Assembly: GCA_019348365.1 (NCBI GenBank) | Contig: JAHWJO010000286.1 | Coordinates: forward strand, 1 to 6,370 | Length of the DNA: 6,370 nucleotides | Direction of reading: 5' to 3' | Source of the DNA: Armatimonadota bacterium | Lineage (GTDB): Bacteria; Armatimonadota; DTGP01; JAHWJO01 | Shown: piece after piece, positions 1 through 5,351 of the stretch | Position numbering within the stretch: the first letter of the stretch is position 1 | Layout of the letters: the number at the start of each line of letters is the position of its first letter | Made by a program: the position numbers and the translations under genes | The notes under the pieces: generated by a model | The model's database searches: none | What the model was told of the DNA's origin: nothing | Seen by the model: only the letters and a program-made list of their open reading frames with translations

Positions 1-975
1 GCCAAAGCCGCCGCCGAGAAGTTCGACATCCCTCACCATTACGAGAGCTATGAAGAACTGCTTTCCGACGACACGGTGGACGCGGTTACCATCGCCAGCC
101 CCATCGGCCTCCATTACGATCAGGGAATCCAGGCCGTCCGCGCCGGGAAGCACATCCACTTCAACAAGACGATGACGACCACCGTGGACGAAGCCGACCG
201 GCTCATCAACGAGGCGGAAGCGCGCGGGGTGAAGCTCGTGTCCTCGCCGGGGCAGATGCTACGGCCCCACAACCAGGCGATTCGAAAGCTGATCCAGGAC
301 GGGGCCATCGGAAAGATCTCATGGGCTACGACGGGCGCGGCGTTCGGGACCTACCACGAGAAGGAGCGAGTGCGGACGGGGACGGACGTGCTCTCCAATG
401 TCGATCCTTCATGGTATTACCGGAAGCCCGGCGGCGGCCCCCTCTACGATATGACGGTGTACGGCCTCCACTCGCTGACGGGCGTGCTCGGGCCAGCGAA
501 GCGAGTGACGGCGATGAGCGGCGTGGGCCTGTGCGAGCGGGAGTTCAACGGGAAGATGGTCCCCTGCGACATGGACGACAACACGCTCATCCTGGTGGAC
601 TTCGGGAACGTGCTGTTCGCCTTCGTCTACGGGACGTTTGCGGGCAGCATCTCGGAGTTCGGGAGCCCGAGCTACTTCGGCGAGAAAGGCAGCATCACCG
701 GCACGAAGATGAACGGCCAGCCCATCGAGTTTCCGGGGGCCGGGCAGGACTCGAACAGCCTCCTCCCCCATGTGAAGGGCCAGCATCAGGGGATGGAAGA
801 GGCCCACGTCTGGGAAGACATCATGCAGCTCGTGGACCTGGTGCTCGACGGCACCCCCACGCCCTCCAACGCGGAGCACGCCCGACACGTCATCGACATC
901 ATCGAATCGGCGTACCGTTCGTCGGACACCGGGCAGGCGCAGGACCTCCGCACCACGTTCGAGCCGATGTTTTGA
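1..975 (+). CDS. Gfo/Idh/MocA family oxidoreductase, 5'-truncated by the window edge
   Basis: The frame is open from base 1 to the TGA at 973-975, giving 324 visible residues; the start and the N-terminal Rossmann glycine motif lie upstream of the window. The visible part starts in the NAD(P)-binding domain (KFDIPHHYESYEELL, then DAVTIASPIGLHY at residues 27-39) and continues into the C-terminal alpha/beta domain (DPSWYYRKPGGGPLYDM, about residues 134-151). Family members oxidise or reduce sugars, polyols or related compounds with NAD(P) in the cytoplasm. The signatures are atypical: the usual Glu-Lys-Pro is Asn-Lys-Thr (N55-K56-T57), and the usual D-x-G-x-H-x-x-D segment reads DMTVYGLH (residues 150-157), so the usual His and last Asp are Tyr and His. 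The lysine is kept. A GTG at base 76 could only be an internal start, because clear family sequence precedes it. A second family member follows 252 bp downstream on the same strand. The substrate is unknown. Confidence 0.88.
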   Translation, partial: AKAAAEKFDIPHHYESYEELLSDDTVDAVTIASPIGLHYDQGIQAVRAGKHIHFNKTMTTTVDEADRLINEAEARGVKLVSSPGQMLRPHNQAIRKLIQDGAIGKISWATTGAAFGTYHEKERVRTGTDVLSNVDPSWYYRKPGGGPLYDMTVYGLHSLTGVLGPAKRVTAMSGVGLCEREFNGKMVPCDMDDNTLILVDFGNVLFAFVYGTFAGSISEFGSPSYFGEKGSITGTKMNGQPIEFPGAGQDSNSLLPHVKGQHQGMEEAHVWEDIMQLVDLVLDGTPTPSNAEHARHVIDIIESAYRSSDTGQAQDLRTTFEPMF

Positions 976-984
976 TGATCTCAC

Positions 985-1008
985 CGCAGAGACGCAGAGG
1001 CGCGGAGA
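985..1008 (+). repeat. 8-bp tandem repeat, three copies
   Basis: There are three adjacent octamers of consensus CGCRGAGR at 985-992, 993-1000 and 1001-1008. A reverse-complement copy of the same triplet sits in the right outer arm, within about 1176-1199, so this module forms most of the outer stem of the nested palindrome. Confidence 0.9.
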
Positions 1009-1029
1009 ACCCCTAAAAACCCACTGAAC

Positions 1030-1056
1030 CACGAAGGACACGAAGAACACAAAGAA
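1030..1056 (+). repeat. 9-bp tandem repeat, three copies, unpaired
   Basis: There are three adjacent nonamers of consensus CACRAAGRA at 1030-1038, 1039-1047 and 1048-1056. Unlike the 8-bp and 10-bp modules beside it, no reverse-complement copy exists in the right half of the element, so in a folded transcript it would lie in an unpaired or bulged region. Confidence 0.88.
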
Positions 1057-1070
1057 GAACTTAAAGCAAC

Positions 1071-1153
1071 CGCAGATGAACGCAGATACACGCAGATGGA
1101 AATAACGTACCAGCTCATCTGCGTGTATCTGCGTGTATCAGCGTTCATCTGCG
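1071..1153. repeat. 10-bp tandem repeat in inverted orientation, three plus four copies
   Basis: The left side has three decamers starting CGCAGAT at 1071-1080, 1081-1090 and 1091-1100. The right side has four decamers on the opposite strand at 1114-1123, 1124-1133, 1134-1143 and 1144-1153; one of them (1134-1143) carries an A-to-T change in the core. The extra copy lets the stem pair in two registers. Confidence 0.9.
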
Positions 1154-1227
1154 GTTTCAATGGCAGTTCTGGGGTTCTCTGCGCCTCTGCGTCTCGGCGG
1201 TGAATAGAACGTATGAAAGGTTGAGAG

Positions 1228-2286
1228 ATGGCTGAAAAATACAGAGTCGGCGTGATTGGGGCGGGGAAGCCCTGGCGTTCTGAGGGAGCCACCGGCTTCG
1301 GGATGTCTCACCAGCACATGCAGGGGTATCTCTCGACCGATAAGTGCATCCCCGTTGCCGTGGCGGATATCGTGGAGGAGAACGCGCAGAGCTTCGCTGA
1401 GAAGTACGGGATGGAGCAGCATTACACCGACTACCATAAGATGCTCGTGGAGGCGAACCTCGACATCGTGAGCATCGCGACGTGGCCGCACCTGCACGCC
1501 GAGATGGTCGTCGCCGCCGCGAACGCTGGGGTGAAGGCGATCCACTGCGAGAAGCCGATGGCGCGCACCTGGGGCGAGGCGCGGCTGATGGTGGAGGTGT
1601 GCGACCGCGAAGGCGTGCAGCTCACCTTCAACCACCAGCGCCGGTTCCTGGAGCCGTTCCGCAAGGCGAAGGAGATTGCACACAGCGGGGAGATCGGGGA
1701 GATCACCCGGATCGAGGGGCAGACCGGCGACATCTTCGACTGGGGCACCCACTGGCTCGACATGTTCTTCATGTACAACAACGAGACCCCGGCGGAGTGG
1801 GTCATCGGGCAGATCGACAGCCGCCAGGAGAAGCGGATCTTCGGACATCCCGTGGAGAACCAGGCGATTATTCTGTTCAAATGGCAGAACGGCGTGAAGG
1901 GCTATCTGGAAACGGGATACCAGGCGGGGATCGGCGCGGAGAACCGGATACGCGGGACGCACGGATTCGTGGAGGTCCACAATGACCAGCCCTGCGTACG
2001 GGTGCGAGGCAAGGGGGATACGGAAATTCGGGGGATCGAGACGAGCGAGGGGATCCACGGGAATGACGCCATCGCGCGGGGCATTGCCGACCTGCTGAAC
2101 TGCCTGGGATCGGGGCAGGAGCCGGAGCTGTCGGCTCACCGCGCCATCCGCTCGACCGAAGTCATCTTTGCGACTTACGAATCGAGCCGCCGCCGGGGCC
2201 GGGTGGACCTTCCGCTGGAGGAGTACGACAACGCTTTCATCGAGATGCTGGAAGCCGGGGATGTGGGGCCGAATGCGAGGACGTAA
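1228..2286 (+). CDS. Gfo/Idh/MocA family NAD(P)-dependent oxidoreductase, complete
   Basis: This 352-residue protein has the normal family length and is expected to be a cytoplasmic NAD(P)-dependent sugar or polyol dehydrogenase. The Rossmann fold opens at residues 6-12 (RVGVIGAG) and is followed by an unusual stretch KPWRSEGATGFGMSHQH (residues 14-30), which lengthens the glycine-rich region. Other family marks are VAVADI (43-48), CEKPMA (107-112), NHQRRF (135-140) and DWGTHWLDM (171-179); the last contains the expected catalytic His175 and Asp178. The start is ATG 1228, which places the Rossmann strand right at the N-terminus and has AAAGG at 1216-1220, seven bases upstream. The gene follows the nested palindrome by 24 bp and ends at a strong terminator, so it may close a unit with the upstream oxidoreductase. 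Unlike that neighbour it keeps all canonical motifs, so the two are diverged and probably act on different substrates or steps. Confidence 0.94.
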   Translation: MAEKYRVGVIGAGKPWRSEGATGFGMSHQHMQGYLSTDKCIPVAVADIVEENAQSFAEKYGMEQHYTDYHKMLVEANLDIVSIATWPHLHAEMVVAAANAGVKAIHCEKPMARTWGEARLMVEVCDREGVQLTFNHQRRFLEPFRKAKEIAHSGEIGEITRIEGQTGDIFDWGTHWLDMFFMYNNETPAEWVIGQIDSRQEKRIFGHPVENQAIILFKWQNGVKGYLETGYQAGIGAENRIRGTHGFVEVHNDQPCVRVRGKGDTEIRGIETSEGIHGNDAIARGIADLLNCLGSGQEPELSAHRAIRSTEVIFATYESSRRRGRVDLPLEEYDNAFIEMLEAGDVGPNART

Positions 2287-2323
2287 GGAGATCTGATTTC
2301 GTAGATTACCTGTAACCGATTTC

Positions 2324-2359
2324 AAACGCCGGAGGGAGTTCATTCCCTCCGGCGTTTTT
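2324..2359 (+). terminator. Rho-independent terminator after the second oxidoreductase
   Basis: A perfect 14-bp stem (2324-2337 with 2344-2357) encloses the six-base loop GTTCAT. Eleven base pairs are G+C-rich (CGCCGGAGGGA) and three are A-T. On the plus strand a run of five T (2355-2359) is followed by further T-rich sequence. It lies 38 bp after the stop codon at 2286. On the minus strand only three T follow the stem, so it would be a weaker stop for the convergent minus-strand genes. Confidence 0.92.
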
Positions 2360-2462
2360 GTTATCTTTTGGTCTCTTTCCTGCCGATCTGCTTCCCCGTA
2401 TGAATCCTGAACATGACAAAGAAGACAACATAAGGAAGCTTTCCTCTGTTAAGATACTGCTC
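2360..2462. other. Convergent intergenic spacer with no recognised gene
   Basis: This is the space between the terminator and the end of the small minus-strand gene. It is A+T-richer than the surrounding enzymes. A short minus-strand open frame across 2306-2521 has no ribosome-binding site or recognisable motif and overlaps the small gene. I see no terminator specific to the minus strand here. Confidence 0.6.
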
Positions 2463-2816
2463 TCAACCTTTAGAATCATTTGAAAGCCGTGGGGGATTAA
2501 ACCAGTGTCCTCCCTGGGCAACCCGAACCAAATGCTCCACTGTCACAGGCTGAAACTCTCGCGCTTGTCCCCAACCCCACCACAAGAAAAAGCATCCACT
2601 AGCTTCCTGATCGAAATGTTTTTGATGATCGTAATCGGTCATATCCACCTTGAAACGGTACATGAACGCTCCCATCAACTCCATTGCGTCATCCCCTGTG
2701 GTCCCTAAATCATCTTCTATAGTCGTATCTAATTCGACCTGATCAGGCCGAACGCGGAGTTGCTCGACCATCAAATCTTTCACCAGCCGGTATAGAGACT
2801 CAGAAGGAATATCCAT
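2463..2816 (-). CDS. DUF1493-like small protein with an acyl-carrier-like fold
   Basis: This protein has 117 residues. The N-terminal half has the layout of acyl carrier-like proteins: a first helix (ESLYRLVKDLMVEQL), an acidic stretch ELDTTIEDDLGTTGDDAMEL (residues 28-47), a second helix and then FMYRFKVDMTDYDHQKHF. The C-terminal part has WWGWGQ, VTVEHLVRVAQGGHW and a proline end. The pattern fits DUF1493. The serine that carries phosphopantetheine in true carriers is absent (GDDAMEL instead of a DSL motif), so it is unlikely to carry acyl groups; the function is unknown. The reading frame is about 49% G+C (over 2521-2760) against more than 60% in the neighbouring enzymes, which suggests recent acquisition. 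No clear ribosome-binding site precedes ATG 2816, though a later start (Met16) would remove the first helix. It lies 161 bp downstream of the dioxygenase gene on the same strand, separated from it by a perfect inverted repeat. Confidence 0.72.
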   Translation of the reverse strand: MDIPSESLYRLVKDLMVEQLRVRPDQVELDTTIEDDLGTTGDDAMELMGAFMYRFKVDMTDYDHQKHFDQEASGCFFLWWGWGQAREFQPVTVEHLVRVAQGGHWFNPPRLSNDSKG

Positions 2817-2875
2817 ATCACTTGTATTGTTTGGGTAATGCTATACCCGTATTCAGGAAATCTATGGAGAGCCGA

Positions 2876-2931
2876 GTGGGTGATCGTCGTCCGCCAAGCA
2901 TAGATACACCCGGCGGACGACGATCACCCAC
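2876..2931. repeat. Perfect 20-bp inverted repeat with a 16-base loop
   Basis: Bases 2876-2895 are the exact reverse complement of 2912-2931 (20 of 20), and the loop is 2896-2911. The arm contains GTGATCGTCGTCCGCC and is about 65% G+C. Neither strand has a T-run directly after the stem, so it is not a standard intrinsic terminator; on the plus strand a T-run begins only about 17 bp later. It sits in the 161-bp gap between the dioxygenase and the DUF1493-like gene. It could be a REP-like or MITE-like dispersed palindrome, or an RNA processing or stability hairpin between two co-transcribed genes. Confidence 0.93.
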
Positions 2932-2977
2932 ACATGTCTTGATGTTGCTTTTTTGTAAGGTAATGGTCGGTCTTATT

Positions 2978-3790
2978 TCACGCCGATACCGGCTCACTCC
3001 CCATTTGCTCCTGAAGCTCCGCCCACTGCTCCCGTCCGATCTCCTTGATTCGCTCGTCGGGCCACTTTTCCAGATAGTGGTAGCGGGGATGGCCGGATTC
3101 CTTGTACGGGTCATTCCTCGCGGCGTTGTAGCAGCAGATGAGCGCCCAGCGGGGGTTCGGGCTCTTGTTCTGCGCCGAGGTGTGCAGCAAGTTGCTGTGG
3201 AAGAAAAGCGCCGTCCCCGGCTCCATCTCGCAATAGACCAGCTCCAGACGCTCCATCGCGTGTTGCACCCGCTCCATGTCCGCGCCGGTCTGGTCCCCGG
3301 CCACGCCGTGCTCGATCCGGCCCATGTGGTGGGAGCCCTTGAGCACCTGAAGGCAGCCGTTCTCCTTCGTCGCACGGTCCACGGCGATCATGCAGCTCGC
3401 CATGTAGGGGAAGAGGCAGCCGTTGCTGTACCAGTAGCCGTAATCCTGGTGCCACTCCCACGCGCCTCCCACGAACGGCTCCTTGATCATCATCTTGTGA
3501 TGGTAGTGGTAGACTTCCCCGCCGAGGAGCCGCTCCATCGCGTCGACGATTCGGTGGGAGCGCACGAACGCGCTATAAATGTCGTCCGGGAGGTCGTTGC
3601 GGAGGGAAAGCTTGCTGACCCCGCCCTGATTGTCCCGCCGGTTGCGCGCCAGATCGGACAGGCCTTGATCCGCCTTTCCGATTTTGTAGAGCAGATCCAT
3701 CTCCTCCGAGTCGAAGAGACCGGGGACCATCAAATAGCCGTCTTCATTAAACTGCGCGACCTGCTGATCGGTAAGCTGAAAGGCTCTCAT
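2978..3790 (-). CDS. Phytanoyl-CoA dioxygenase (PhyH) family protein
   Basis: The product has 270 residues, a usual length for bacterial members of this non-haem Fe(II), 2-oxoglutarate-dependent oxygenase family, which includes ectoine hydroxylases and many uncharacterised enzymes. The jelly-roll marks are all present: N-terminal LTDQQVAQFNEDGYLMVPGL (residues 6-25), the iron ligands His114 and Asp116 in EWHQDYGYW, the segment GCLQVLKGSHHMGRIEHG (145-162), the distal iron ligand His203 in FFHSNLLHTSAQN, and Arg214 in NPRWAL as the likely 2-oxoglutarate anchor. The protein therefore looks catalytically competent and cytoplasmic. ATG 3790 is supported by AAGGAG at 3798-3803, seven bases upstream. 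It follows the dehydrogenase gene by 109 bp on the same strand, so the two may be co-expressed. The substrate is not evident; genomes of sponge-associated and related bacteria often carry many such genes. Confidence 0.94.
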   Translation of the reverse strand: MRAFQLTDQQVAQFNEDGYLMVPGLFDSEEMDLLYKIGKADQGLSDLARNRRDNQGGVSKLSLRNDLPDDIYSAFVRSHRIVDAMERLLGGEVYHYHHKMMIKEPFVGGAWEWHQDYGYWYSNGCLFPYMASCMIAVDRATKENGCLQVLKGSHHMGRIEHGVAGDQTGADMERVQHAMERLELVYCEMEPGTALFFHSNLLHTSAQNKSPNPRWALICCYNAARNDPYKESGHPRYHYLEKWPDERIKEIGREQWAELQEQMGSEPVSA

Positions 3791-3797
3791 CGGGTGT

Positions 3798-3803
3798 CTC
3801 CTT
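3798..3803 (-). promoter_or_regulatory. Ribosome-binding site of the PhyH-family gene
   Basis: AAGGAG on the minus strand lies seven bases before ATG 3790 and is a near-perfect Shine-Dalgarno sequence. It fixes the start of the dioxygenase. Confidence 0.85.
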
Positions 3804-3899
3804 TTTGTGTGAGTTGAAGCACCATGCCCCCACAGGGCATTGGAATACCGGCGGGGTTCCGGAGGCTACGTTCTTATCGTTACTCTTCATGCCAACTTG

Positions 3900-4820
3900 C
3901 TAATTTTCCTGCCGTGCTTCCACGTTACCCAGTCGTTCCAGGGCCGTAACGAGGGCCTGCGTGCCTTTGTCGCCCATCCCTTCGGCTTCCACCGCCGCGA
4001 AGAGTTGATGCACCAGCGAAGCCGCCGGGAGAGGGAGATGCATGTCCCGCGCCGCTTCCAGGGCGAGGCGGAGGTCCTTCTGCTGGAGCTTCACCATGAA
4101 CCCCGGCTCGAAGTCTCCCTTCACCATGCGGGGCCCGAGGTTCTGGACCATCCACGAGGAGGCCGCTCCCCCGCCGATGGCCTGAAGCATCTTCGAGAGG
4201 TCCACCCCGCTCTTCGCGGCGAACACGACGGCTTCGCTGACGGCGAGGATGTTCAACGCCCCGGTGATCTGGTTGCAAAGCTTCACCGTCTGTCCGGCTC
4301 CGTTCGGCCCGACATGGGTGATCGTCTTGCCCATCGCGCGGAAGACCGGCATCGCCCGCTCGAAGACGGACTCCTCCCCGCCGACCATGATGGAGAGCGT
4401 CCCTTCGATGGCGCCTTTGTCCCCGCCGCTCACCGGCGCGTCGAGCATGTCGATCCCACGCTCCTTCAGCCGTTCGGCAATCGAGCGGGTCACCTCGGGG
4501 GAGATCGTGCTCATATCCACCACGACCGCACCGGGCTTTGCGCCGTGGATGATCCCCTGCTCTCCCAGGACCACCGCCTCCACGTCCGGGGAATCGGTGA
4601 CGATAGTGATGACGATATCTTTCCCCTGAGCCGCCTCCTGAGGCGAGCCCGACGCCCTCGCACCTTCGTTTACCAACTCATCCATCCGGGATGCTGTACG
4701 GTTCCACACGGCGACCTCGAACCCCGCATTGAGGAGGTTCCGCGCCATGGGTTTCCCCATGATCCCCAGCCCGATGAAACCCACGTTTAACGATTGAGAC
4801 AATCTAACCCCCGTTTCCAT
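3900..4820 (-). CDS. NAD(P)-dependent beta-hydroxyacid dehydrogenase (3-hydroxyisobutyrate dehydrogenase / tartronate semialdehyde reductase type)
   Basis: The open frame encodes 306 residues, close to the family norm of about 290-300. The N-terminal Rossmann motif is VGFIGLGIMGKPMARNLL (residues 13-30). NRT at 40-42 after the second strand suggests preference for NADP(H). The substrate loop DAPVSGGDKGA lies at 127-137, and the catalytic lysine is Lys180 in GAGQTVKLCNQ. Members oxidise 3-hydroxyisobutyrate in valine breakdown or reduce tartronate semialdehyde in glycerate and glucarate metabolism; the sequence alone does not decide. The start is doubtful: ATG 4820 lies inside a heptamer repeat and has no ribosome-binding site. 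A TTG at 4800-4802, five bases after GGGGG, or a GTG at 4782-4784 would give an N-terminus nearer the usual start of the family. It is likely the first gene of a minus-strand group with the dioxygenase. Confidence 0.93.
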   Translation of the reverse strand: METGVRLSQSLNVGFIGLGIMGKPMARNLLNAGFEVAVWNRTASRMDELVNEGARASGSPQEAAQGKDIVITIVTDSPDVEAVVLGEQGIIHGAKPGAVVVDMSTISPEVTRSIAERLKERGIDMLDAPVSGGDKGAIEGTLSIMVGGEESVFERAMPVFRAMGKTITHVGPNGAGQTVKLCNQITGALNILAVSEAVVFAAKSGVDLSKMLQAIGGGAASSWMVQNLGPRMVKGDFEPGFMVKLQQKDLRLALEAARDMHLPLPAASLVHQLFAAVEAEGMGDKGTQALVTALERLGNVEARQEN

Positions 4821-4841
4821 TTTAGATTTTAAATTTTGGAT
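4814..4841. repeat. 7-bp tandem repeat, four copies, overlapping the apparent start codon
   Basis: There are four adjacent heptamers of consensus TTTNNAT on the plus strand: 4814-4820, 4821-4827, 4828-4834 and 4835-4841. Only the two central bases vary (CC, AG, AA, GG). Read on the minus strand the units are ATNNAAA, and the last one provides the ATG start codon of the dehydrogenase frame. The block is strongly A+T-rich and sits in the upstream region of that gene. Confidence 0.9.
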
Positions 4842-4913
4842 TACGCTCGATCAGCTTCAAGTAATAACGATCATTTCTAAACCCTTTAGTTTCCGGTAAC
4901 AGGAGGTGAAACA

Positions 4914-5006
4914 GGTAGGAAAGAGGACATCAGGAGAGACCTTCAGTAGAGTGAGATACCCCTATCCAACTCTATCGAGTTCGCCTGATGTCCTCTATAG
5001 TCTACC
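4914..5006 (+). repeat. Long imperfect hairpin over the start of a transposase remnant
   Basis: A perfect 13-bp stem pairs 4922-4934 with 4984-4996. Outside it, GGTAG (4914-4918) can pair with CTACC (5002-5006). Inside it, 4946-4952 pairs with 4969-4975 (one G-U), and 4955-4958 pairs with 4963-4966 around a CCCC loop. The ATG proposed as the start of the transposase fragment (4988-4990) lies inside the 13-bp stem, so a transcript entering from upstream would have its start codon masked. The structure may belong to the left end of an insertion sequence. Confidence 0.75.
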
Positions 5007-5351
5007 GAATCCATACGCTGTTGTCCGGTGTCCTTGCGGGGGTGCAGGTCGGGACGAACCTCGACCTGTCCCTCCTGATCGGGACGCTGTTGAGCGGCCG
5101 GTTCCCAGAGCCGGGGCGGCGTGTTCCCGGCCCTGTCCCTCTTCGGAAAGCCTGAGGCTGCCGTCCGCCGGTGCGGGGCGGCTCTCGCTTACGGCCGGTG
5201 GGACATCGCCCACCTGACCGCCGCGTTCGAGACGCAGGTCCGGGCCGAGGGGCACTGGCAGCCCCGCTCGTATGGCGGGTATGGCCTCTTCTGCAGGGGT
5301 CTGAATCCACTCCTCGTCTTACCTTTCGTATGGAATCCCGGTAAATCGTAA
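4988..5351 (+). pseudogene. Transposase N-terminal fragment, frameshifted
   Basis: Read from ATG 4988, the first frame gives MSSIVYRIHTLLSGVL, then VGTNLDLSLLIGTLLSGRF, and runs off into unrelated residues. From about base 5112 the next frame gives RGGVFPALSLFGKPEAAVRR, then LAYGRWDIAHL and GHWQPRSYGGY, up to about base 5280. Removing one base near 5111 joins the two as FPE-RGGVFPAL, so a single-base insertion in the run CCGGGG is the simplest explanation. This resembles the N-terminus of a DDE-type insertion-sequence transposase that I know from environmental genomes; I cannot assign an IS family. The catalytic part is missing: after SYGGY the frame enters unrelated sequence and stops at 5349-5351. 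No ribosome-binding site is visible. The remnant must be inactive. Confidence 0.55.

Larger units (their letters stand above)
981..1203. repeat. Nested inverted-repeat element built from short tandem units
   Basis: This 223-bp element fills almost all the space between the two oxidoreductase genes. The outer arms, 981-1013 and 1171-1203, are reverse complements at 31 of 33 positions (mismatches pair 988 with 1196 and 1004 with 1180). Inner arms, about 1068-1098 and 1126-1156, are also complementary. The left half carries three tandem modules: an 8-bp unit (CGCAGAGA type) three times at 985-1008, a 9-bp unit (CACGAAGGA type) three times at 1030-1056, and a 10-bp unit (CGCAGATGAA type) three times at 1071-1100. 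The right half carries the 8-bp module three times and the 10-bp module four times (1114-1153) on the opposite strand. The 9-bp module has no partner. The transcript should fold into a long hairpin. I recall similar strings as dispersed intergenic repeats in other environmental bacterial genomes. There is no coding potential beyond repeat-driven open frames. Confidence 0.9.

Noticed and set aside
985..1153. CRISPR-like array
   Set aside because: The units are 8-10 bp and directly abutting, with no unique spacers of uniform length and no cas genes.
976..1227. Target-site duplication flanking the nested palindrome
   Set aside because: Bases on either side of 981 and 1203 share no convincing direct repeat, so transposition of the whole element is not shown.
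981..1292. Minus-strand open frame across the nested palindrome
   Set aside because: Its residues come from translating the tandem repeats and the antisense of the next gene; such repeat-derived frames are a common source of false gene calls.
1138..2343. Long minus-strand open frame (401 codons) opposite the second oxidoreductase
   Set aside because: It is antisense to a protein with complete family motifs, runs through the repeat element and terminator, and is rich in Arg, His, Leu and Val as expected of a high-G+C shadow frame.
2822..3817. Plus-strand open frame of 331 codons opposite the dioxygenase
   Set aside because: It is a shadow of the PhyH-family gene, whose iron ligands, cosubstrate arginine and ribosome-binding site are all on the minus strand.
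3824..3840. Hairpin ATGCCC / GGGCAT between dioxygenase and dehydrogenase
   Set aside because: The stem is only six base pairs with no T-run on the minus strand, too weak to call a terminator.
4315..4326. Second copy of TGGGTGATCGTC, shared with the 20-bp palindrome arm (2877-2888)
   Set aside because: A window of this size is expected to contain a few chance 12-base matches, and this one encodes conserved residues (THVG) of the dehydrogenase.
3840..4790. Plus-strand open frame of 316 codons opposite the dehydrogenase
   Set aside because: The minus strand encodes a full beta-hydroxyacid dehydrogenase with Rossmann motif and catalytic lysine; the plus frame has no recognisable motif.
4906..5217. 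Plus-strand open frame starting at GTG 4906
   Set aside because: The GTG lies inside the AGGAGGTG string itself, the frame crosses the hairpin and does not match the transposase reading frames.
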